Source of the DNA: Isochrysis galbana
Lineage: Eukaryota; Haptophyta; Isochrysidales; Isochrysidaceae
NCBI GenBank assembly: GCA_018136815.1
Contig: CM030931.1
Coordinates: 11,276,612-11,340,611, forward strand
DNA: 64,000 bases
Direction: 5' to 3'
Position numbers and translations under genes: made by a program. How positions within the stretch are numbered: the first letter of the stretch is position 1; every line of letters begins with the position of its first letter. The notes beneath the pieces are model-generated. The model was not told where the DNA came from and ran no database searches. It was given only the letters and a program-made list of their open reading frames with translations. Shown here piece by piece: positions 59,561 through 64,000 of this stretch.

Positions 59561-60371
59561 CATACATGGCGGCAACAGTCTCATACATGGCAGTGCCGCC
59601 CCGCGACCGTGACATGGCTTTCAAAAGGCTTCCCCATTGCCGCTGTGGGCTTGCTCGTGCGCTGCAGTTGACGGGAAAGCCACGCCACTTGCTCGTCGGG
59701 GTAATACATGCTCTTGTTTCCAACACCAGGGAATCCCCGAAGTAGATGGAGAACCGAGCTTGTAGATCAGCTCCAGCAACTAGTTTGTTGTAGTATTTAG
59801 ACGTAAGACGTTTTAGATGTTGTAATTCCGCGAAGACAAGGTGCGAAAAAAGGCCCCCCGGAGATTGTCCCATAGCAGCCATGCTGCCTACGTGCGCGGG
59901 GGGAAATACATCGTGCAAAAATGCAAGCGTCATGTCACATGATAGGCATAGCGCGCTGATTCATTGCAATCTCAAGTGAAGTGAGAGGTGCAAGGGTGGG
60001 TCGGGCTGGGGGTGGGGGCGTGCGTCAAAAGCTCGCGGATACGCTCGCTCAGCCGATCGGCTACACTTACTTCATTAGCTTGTCCTACCTTCTGCCAAAG
60101 GCATTTGACTGCGACTGCGAGCTTGCGCAAAGCCGCCTAAACCACAGAGGCGCAAACGGTCCTCGGATGTTGGTGTGACACTTTCAGAAATGGGTGGATG
60201 GGACAAAGGGGAAAGAGGCCTGCGCACCTCAGTGGAGCCTTCTCTCGCGTAGGCATGGCACACAGCTTTGATATTTGATGAGACTCTCCTACTTGTTCAT
60301 CTCCCAGCCATTGTTCAGCTCGAGCGGCCTCAAAGATGGCGCACACCATACACCATGTTCCATGTTCCGCT
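59561..60371. other. flank between satellite and hypothetical gene
   Basis: No gene supported. A minus-strand frame at 60,137-60,349 begins IFEAARAEQWLGDEQ and could be a further exon of the next gene, but I found no frame-compatible splice site. Confidence 0.35.
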
Positions 60372-60759
60372 TCATCTTCTGGGGTGAACCAAGCAAGTGG
60401 CCGCCTCCGTGTTGGCGTACAAGTCCAGCGCCAAGAGGAAGAGCTTCGTCTCTGCGGTCCCCGTCATCTTGAAGCGGTCGCTGAGTGGCTGACTATTGAG
60501 CAAGATGCGCAAGTAGTTGGTAGCTGGTACCAAGCCCGACGGCCCGACCGACAACGAGAGTATGGTTTGCACAGCACCTCGAGTCGATCACGTAGTCGAA
60601 GACCAAGAAGTTGGCGAACTTCTTGCACAACTTGAGGTTAGTGGCCTGCTCCTCTACGAGCTGCTCGAAGGCACATGGGGCGAGGGCCTCGCGGACTTCT
60701 TCGCACAGCGAGTTGAGGAAAAGCTCGGAGATGCGGACGACGTTCTTCTTCTGCGACAT
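60372..60759 (-). CDS. hypothetical protein, at least two exons
   Basis: Exon 1 60,759-60,578 opens MSQKKNVVRISELFLNSLCE and ends ...VIDS with donor CGAG|GTGCTG in phase 2. Exon 2 from 60,492 (acceptor AATAG) continues as QPLSDRFKMTGTAETKLFLL. It either stops at 60,372 or is spliced again at a GTACGC donor at 60,420. The product is helical and charged, with no motif I know. A missing upstream part is possible because no signal or domain start is evident. Confidence 0.4.
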
Positions 60760-61188
60760 TCATCATTCATGTGTGGACGCCGATTAACCGTCTCCCATCG
60801 AGCATCGAGGCGTGACGGGCATGATTGGGGAGCGAGGAGGCGTGGCTATCAGGCGGTCGCGAGGTCTACTGGAGCCAGGGAGGAGGGAGGAGCAATAGGG
60901 AGGCATGTGGCAGCAACAGCAGCAGCGGGTGCTGGGCTGCGGCAAGTGCAGCGGCAGGTGGGGCGCGGCAGGTGCGGGTGTTCCGCGAGAGCCCCCCCCC
61001 CCCCCGCGACCTTTAAACCTTTAACTACTCCGGTCCGGAGCCAGGGAGGGGCAGTCCGGAGTTGCGGCGTGTTCCCCAAACTGCATGAAAGCCTCCTCAT
61101 GTAGAGAGCTTGGCCGACATGTGCTTATTCTTTCAGTTGAAGCTCGTTGTGACTCGCAATGTATTTTTTTGCACATGTGTGCGCGACA
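60760..61188. other. intergenic, no gene supported
   Basis: 60,990-61,007 is a C-run. ACTCCGGTCCGGAG and GTCCGGAGT words at 61,027-61,065 recall the hairpin at 57,166-57,192. Nothing else seen. Confidence 0.35.
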
Positions 61189-61386
61189 TCGCGAGCCTAG
61201 ATGGGAAATACGGTGCTAGGGCCTGCAAATACAGCCAAATACATATGTATTCGGCCTCCGGCCAAATACATTTCAAATACATTCGAGGGCTACAACCCAG
61301 GACGCGCTTCAAATACAGCCAAATACATATGTATTTGGCCTCTGGCCAAATACGGTAAATACGTATTTCCCATCTAGGATCGCGAG
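61189..61386. mobile_element. 182-bp MITE with 17-bp inverted ends and 8-bp target duplication
   Basis: The element is 61,197-61,378. Both ends read CCTAGATGGGAAATACG. ATCGCGAG flanks it on both sides (61,189-61,196; 61,379-61,386). The interior holds two copies of CAAATACAGCCAAATACATA ending in TGTATT.GGCCTC.GGCC, so the whole element can fold on itself. Confidence 0.92.
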
Positions 61387-61544
61387 CCTCGTGCATCAGC
61401 CCCGACATCGAGAACGGGCTCTGAGTCACTCAACGCGCTTTGACACCCAACACCCAACATCCACACGAGCTGCAAGCCTCCGAACCTGCACACATCCCCT
61501 CTTCTTGCTTCTTGCTTCTTGCACACTCCCTTCTTAAGATTTTG

Positions 61545-61776
61545 AGGTTGACGTAAGTTTTGTAAATTTTTTTGTCAAATTTGGGTGGTCAATCGAAATC
61601 GAAATTTTTGACCAAAATTTGGGGCCTTTCACTTGGAAAGAAACAAAACTTGGGGGCCGCGCGGAGTGCGCCGCGAGGGGCGAGCGATGGTTCGCCGTCG
61701 CCGCATCTTCATGAGGGAGGGAGGGAGGAGGAGGAGGAGGAGGAGGAGGAGGAGGAGGAGGAGGAGGAGGAGGAGA
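61545..61776. repeat. copy of the CAAATTT-rich repeat, then (GGA)n
   Basis: 61,545-61,665 is the inverted counterpart of 43,500-43,625 (starts GTTGACGTAAGTTTTG, shares GGGGCCTTTCA and AAAGAAACAAAACTT). 61,720-61,776 is a GGA triplet run; another is at 61,920-61,952. Confidence 0.75.
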
Positions 61777-61989
61777 CCTCGACGGGCGCCGCGCCCAATG
61801 CCGCCGCAGGCTCATCGCGTCGTCATTCCTCCACTCGGAAGCGGGCGCGGCGAGAGACGATCGTCGATTTGTCGAGTTGGTGGTTTGGTGGAGGACCAAG
61901 ACGAGGCAGACGAGGACAATGAGGAGGAGGAGGAGGAGGAGGACGATGAGCAGGCGCTGCAGCACTCCAGCAACCCCGGGAGTCCATTG

Positions 61990-63857
61990 CGCTTGCCGTG
62001 CATCCAAGTAGTTTAGTATCCACTTGGCTTGTAGCGCCTTGACGTGGTTGTCCCAGTCTAGGAGACCCAGCCCTAGGTGGGGTCCCTCCTCCGATGCGTC
62101 TTTCAGGGGGAACTCGGGGTGTTTTATCCATTGTAGCCTACGCCCGGTGCGCGTGTTTGTCCACAATATTTTGTCCACGGATCGCTTGACGGCCGCATGG
62201 AACGATCTCGGGGCCGCCAGCGTTTGTAGCCAGTACCTCGGGATTGAGTATATGAGGAAGTTGGCCACTTTAGTTTTTCCGTGTATGGATAAGTTGCTCG
62301 TGATCGGTGCGTACATGCCGGCTTTTTTTTCTATCTTGTTGGCCTGTTGGCCAGGTTTTGCCAGAAGCCCTTTATGGCCTGGGGTCCCCCTAGCGGGATC
62401 CCTAGGATGGTCGCGCATTCACAGCTCTTTAGCCACTTGTATCTTTGAAATCTCGCTGGCGGGCGTTTTCTCTTCAGAGATCCCATCCTAAGTCCTTCGA
62501 ATTTCTGCTCGTTCGGCTTGCCACATGAGGCCGCCGCGTATCTTTCCACCCATTCGAGTGAGCGCGCCAGGCTGCTGTAGTCGGCAGTCTGGAAATTCGG
62601 CTTCCTCCTCGGCCCGGATGGGCCGTCAGCCTTATATTAGGTCCTGATATCATGATATTAGGTCCTCTAGACCTGATACCTGATACTAAGGGCCGCAGGC
62701 TACGTGACTATGCATTACAAGGGTAAACGCTAACATTAAAATTGACTTAAATTCGACGCAGGAATAAATGGGTTGAACTAGGTTTAGAGGTTGAGGGCTG
62801 CTCTAAAACCTAGGGTTGCAAGACCGTGGGAGTTTGAGTCTAATTCTAAATAACTGTGTTGCCTTGATGGGCGAGCTTGCAGCCTGGGATAGTTGGATGG
62901 AGATGGTCGTCGATGAGCCTTGCTTGATGCTTGATTGAGGACGAGCTGGTTTCTGGTTTGTACGTCTTCGTTCGTGTCTGGTGTAGTGTAATACTACTAG
63001 TGTAACACATTATAGTCTTAGTGCCTACCTGATATTAGGCTGATGTTAGGTCCTGATATCAGTCTAAGGTCTCCGATACCTGACGGCCTTTGACCTGACG
63101 GCCCATCCGGGCTCCTCGGGCTCTGGCTCCAGGTCTTCGTCGAGTAGGGCCACCTGTGTGACCGGGGCGGGGGGCGGGGTTAGCCTCGCGTACGTTCTCG
63201 TATCCCTAGCGTCCATATGGCCCAATGTTGCCATTGTGTGGTCGCCCCCTTCCGAGGGATATGTGTGGCTTGTGCTTTGTGGTGGCCCTCTCTCAAGGTG
63301 GTGGTTGTTGTGGTAGGCCTCCTGGGCCTGTGCCGCTTGCGTCAATCGCGCGCCTGGGACGCGCTCGTCTGCTTGGCCTTCGGCGGCGCTGGAGAGTACC
63401 CCTCCTGTGTTGCCTCTCCTTTTGCTCTTGTGCCCCTTGCTGGGGGGCCTAGTCTGCTCTTTGTCCAACTCTTGTTTTGATGCGGCATTCCCCCATGGGG
63501 GTTCTGCTGTAGATGGTGCCGGGCCGGCCCCTCGCGCCGGAGCGCGAGGGCGGTACCGCGGCTGTGTAGGGTCCCGGCCCGGAGGCCTTCCCTTTGGAAG
63601 CGTCCCACTGGTGTGGTGTGGCTGGTGTGGCTGTGTGTTGTGTAGGGGGTGTGCTGCATGCTGGCTGCTGCCAGCATGGCGGCCTTGTTCGTGGCGTTCG
63701 CGGTGGTTCGCGGGCGTGGCAGGCTGGCTCCTGTGCCCACCTGGCTGGGAGGGTCGTCCTGACGCGGTCGCTTCGGCGACAGCGGCGTGTCACTCAAGCC
63801 TTCGTCCATCTCGGCGAGGGCAGCGGCAGCGAGGGAGGGCGGCGGCGCGCGCTCCAT
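61990..63857 (-). pseudogene. rearranged LINE (non-LTR retrotransposon)
   Basis: The minus-strand ATG at 63,857 opens MERAPPPSLAAAALAEMDEG, a basic and Pro-rich N-terminal region. The product shifts frame near 63,470 and reaches EDLEPEPEEPG at 63,120, where a MITE is inserted. Beyond it, 62,612-61,990 encodes the RT end: SLEWVERYAAASCGKPNEQK, FEGLRMGSL, YKWLKSCECATILGIPLGG, then, after a small duplication-caused frameshift, ITSNLSIHGKTKVANFLIYS, PRYWLQTLAAPRSFH and LGLGLLDWDNHVKALQAKWI. The endonuclease and the RT palm that should lie between are missing, so the copy is internally deleted as well as truncated at its 3' end. Confidence 0.7.
62605..63119. mobile_element. hAT-like MITE inserted in the LINE
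   Basis: The element is 62,613-63,111 (499 bp). Both ends read CCCGGATGGGCCGTCAG. CTCCTCGG flanks it on both sides (62,605-62,612; 63,112-63,119). The subterminal block with GGTCCTGATATCATGATATT also occurs in the element at 45,985, although the outer inverted repeats differ. Confidence 0.92.
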
Positions 63858-64000
63858 GACCCTATCAGTTTACTGATAGTTGACTGATGTGAGTTCTGAT
63901 GTAAGTGTAAGCTCAAAAGCACCGTAAGCTTACGGACTGACAGCCCAACTAGGCGGGCGCGGAGCGCGGCGTTCTAGCTGCTAGCGTGCACCCCCGCGTA
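63858..64000. other. LINE 5' flank
   Basis: 63,861-63,880 holds the palindrome CTATCAGTTTACTGATAG that precedes the LINE start codon in both copies. The rest, to the window end, shows no feature. Confidence 0.5.

Noticed and set aside
57723-59933. 736-codon minus-strand frame
   Set aside because: Follows the 200-bp satellite; repeat product of Pro/Leu/His/Arg, no domain, open frames on both strands.

Overview
The window is nuclear DNA of a photosynthetic eukaryote, most likely a GC-rich microalga with a complex (secondary) plastid; a haptophyte is my best guess, by inference only. The basis is: spliceosomal introns in almost every host gene; N-termini that look like bipartite plastid or thylakoid targeting signals (23.9-25.0 kb and 55.6-56.8 kb); a fungal/algal type Zn(II)2Cys6 cluster; algal-type SPX, LAG1, FKBP and O-methyltransferase genes; and very heavy simple-sequence and transposon load. 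There are no bacterial operons, no rRNA genes and no tRNA that I can support. All exon structures were worked out by eye from splice sites, reading-frame continuity and family motifs.

Layout. 1-4.8 kb: repeats and the gag region of a Ty3-like LTR retrotransposon, ending in a 100-N gap. 4.9-5.9 kb: C-terminal two thirds of an organophosphate:phosphate-type MFS transporter. 7-15 kb: repeat family R, a small secreted coiled-coil gene (minus), an 850-bp CT tract, a deleted LTR element whose LTR carries 16-bp tandem repeats, and a Cys-rich transposase-like tail. 16.05-20.34 kb: nine-exon gene for an SPX domain fused to a Zn(II)2Cys6 DNA-binding cluster, the most interesting gene here. 20.6-23.8 kb: an R copy flanked by a 14-bp duplication, and a LINE 3' end. 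23.9-25.0 kb: thylakoid-type membrane protein (minus). 25.9-28.1 kb: a young non-autonomous LTR element with 5-bp target duplication. 28.7-29.3 kb: palindromic AGCT array and a LINE 5' end. 30.1-32.8 kb: ceramide synthase (minus, 8 exons). 34.6-38.8 kb: a gag gene split by a hAT-like element, LINE and Ty3 RT/RNase H remnants, a GA tract. 39.8-42.2 kb: secreted proline-rich protein joined to a cytochrome b561 domain (minus). 44.4-45.5 kb: HAD-type nucleotidase-like protein. 47.3-50.1 kb: O-methyltransferase (minus, 8 exons). 50.9-52.7 kb: unknown multi-pass membrane protein. 55.6-56.8 kb: plastid-type FKBP isomerase (minus). 57.5-59.6 kb: about ten copies of a 200-bp GC-rich satellite. 60.4-60.8 kb: an unrecognised short gene. 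61.2-63.9 kb: hAT-like MITEs and a rearranged LINE.

How genes relate. Host genes are single, independently transcribed units on both strands. One possible theme is phosphate: the transporter belongs to a family that exchanges sugar phosphates for phosphate, and the SPX domain is the eukaryotic inositol-pyrophosphate/phosphate sensor; an SPX domain on the same chain as a DNA-binding cluster suggests a one-protein phosphate-responsive transcription factor. Three introns use GC-AG borders, most introns are phase 0, and four short terminal-inverted-repeat elements carry 8-bp target duplications, two of them sitting inside other mobile elements.
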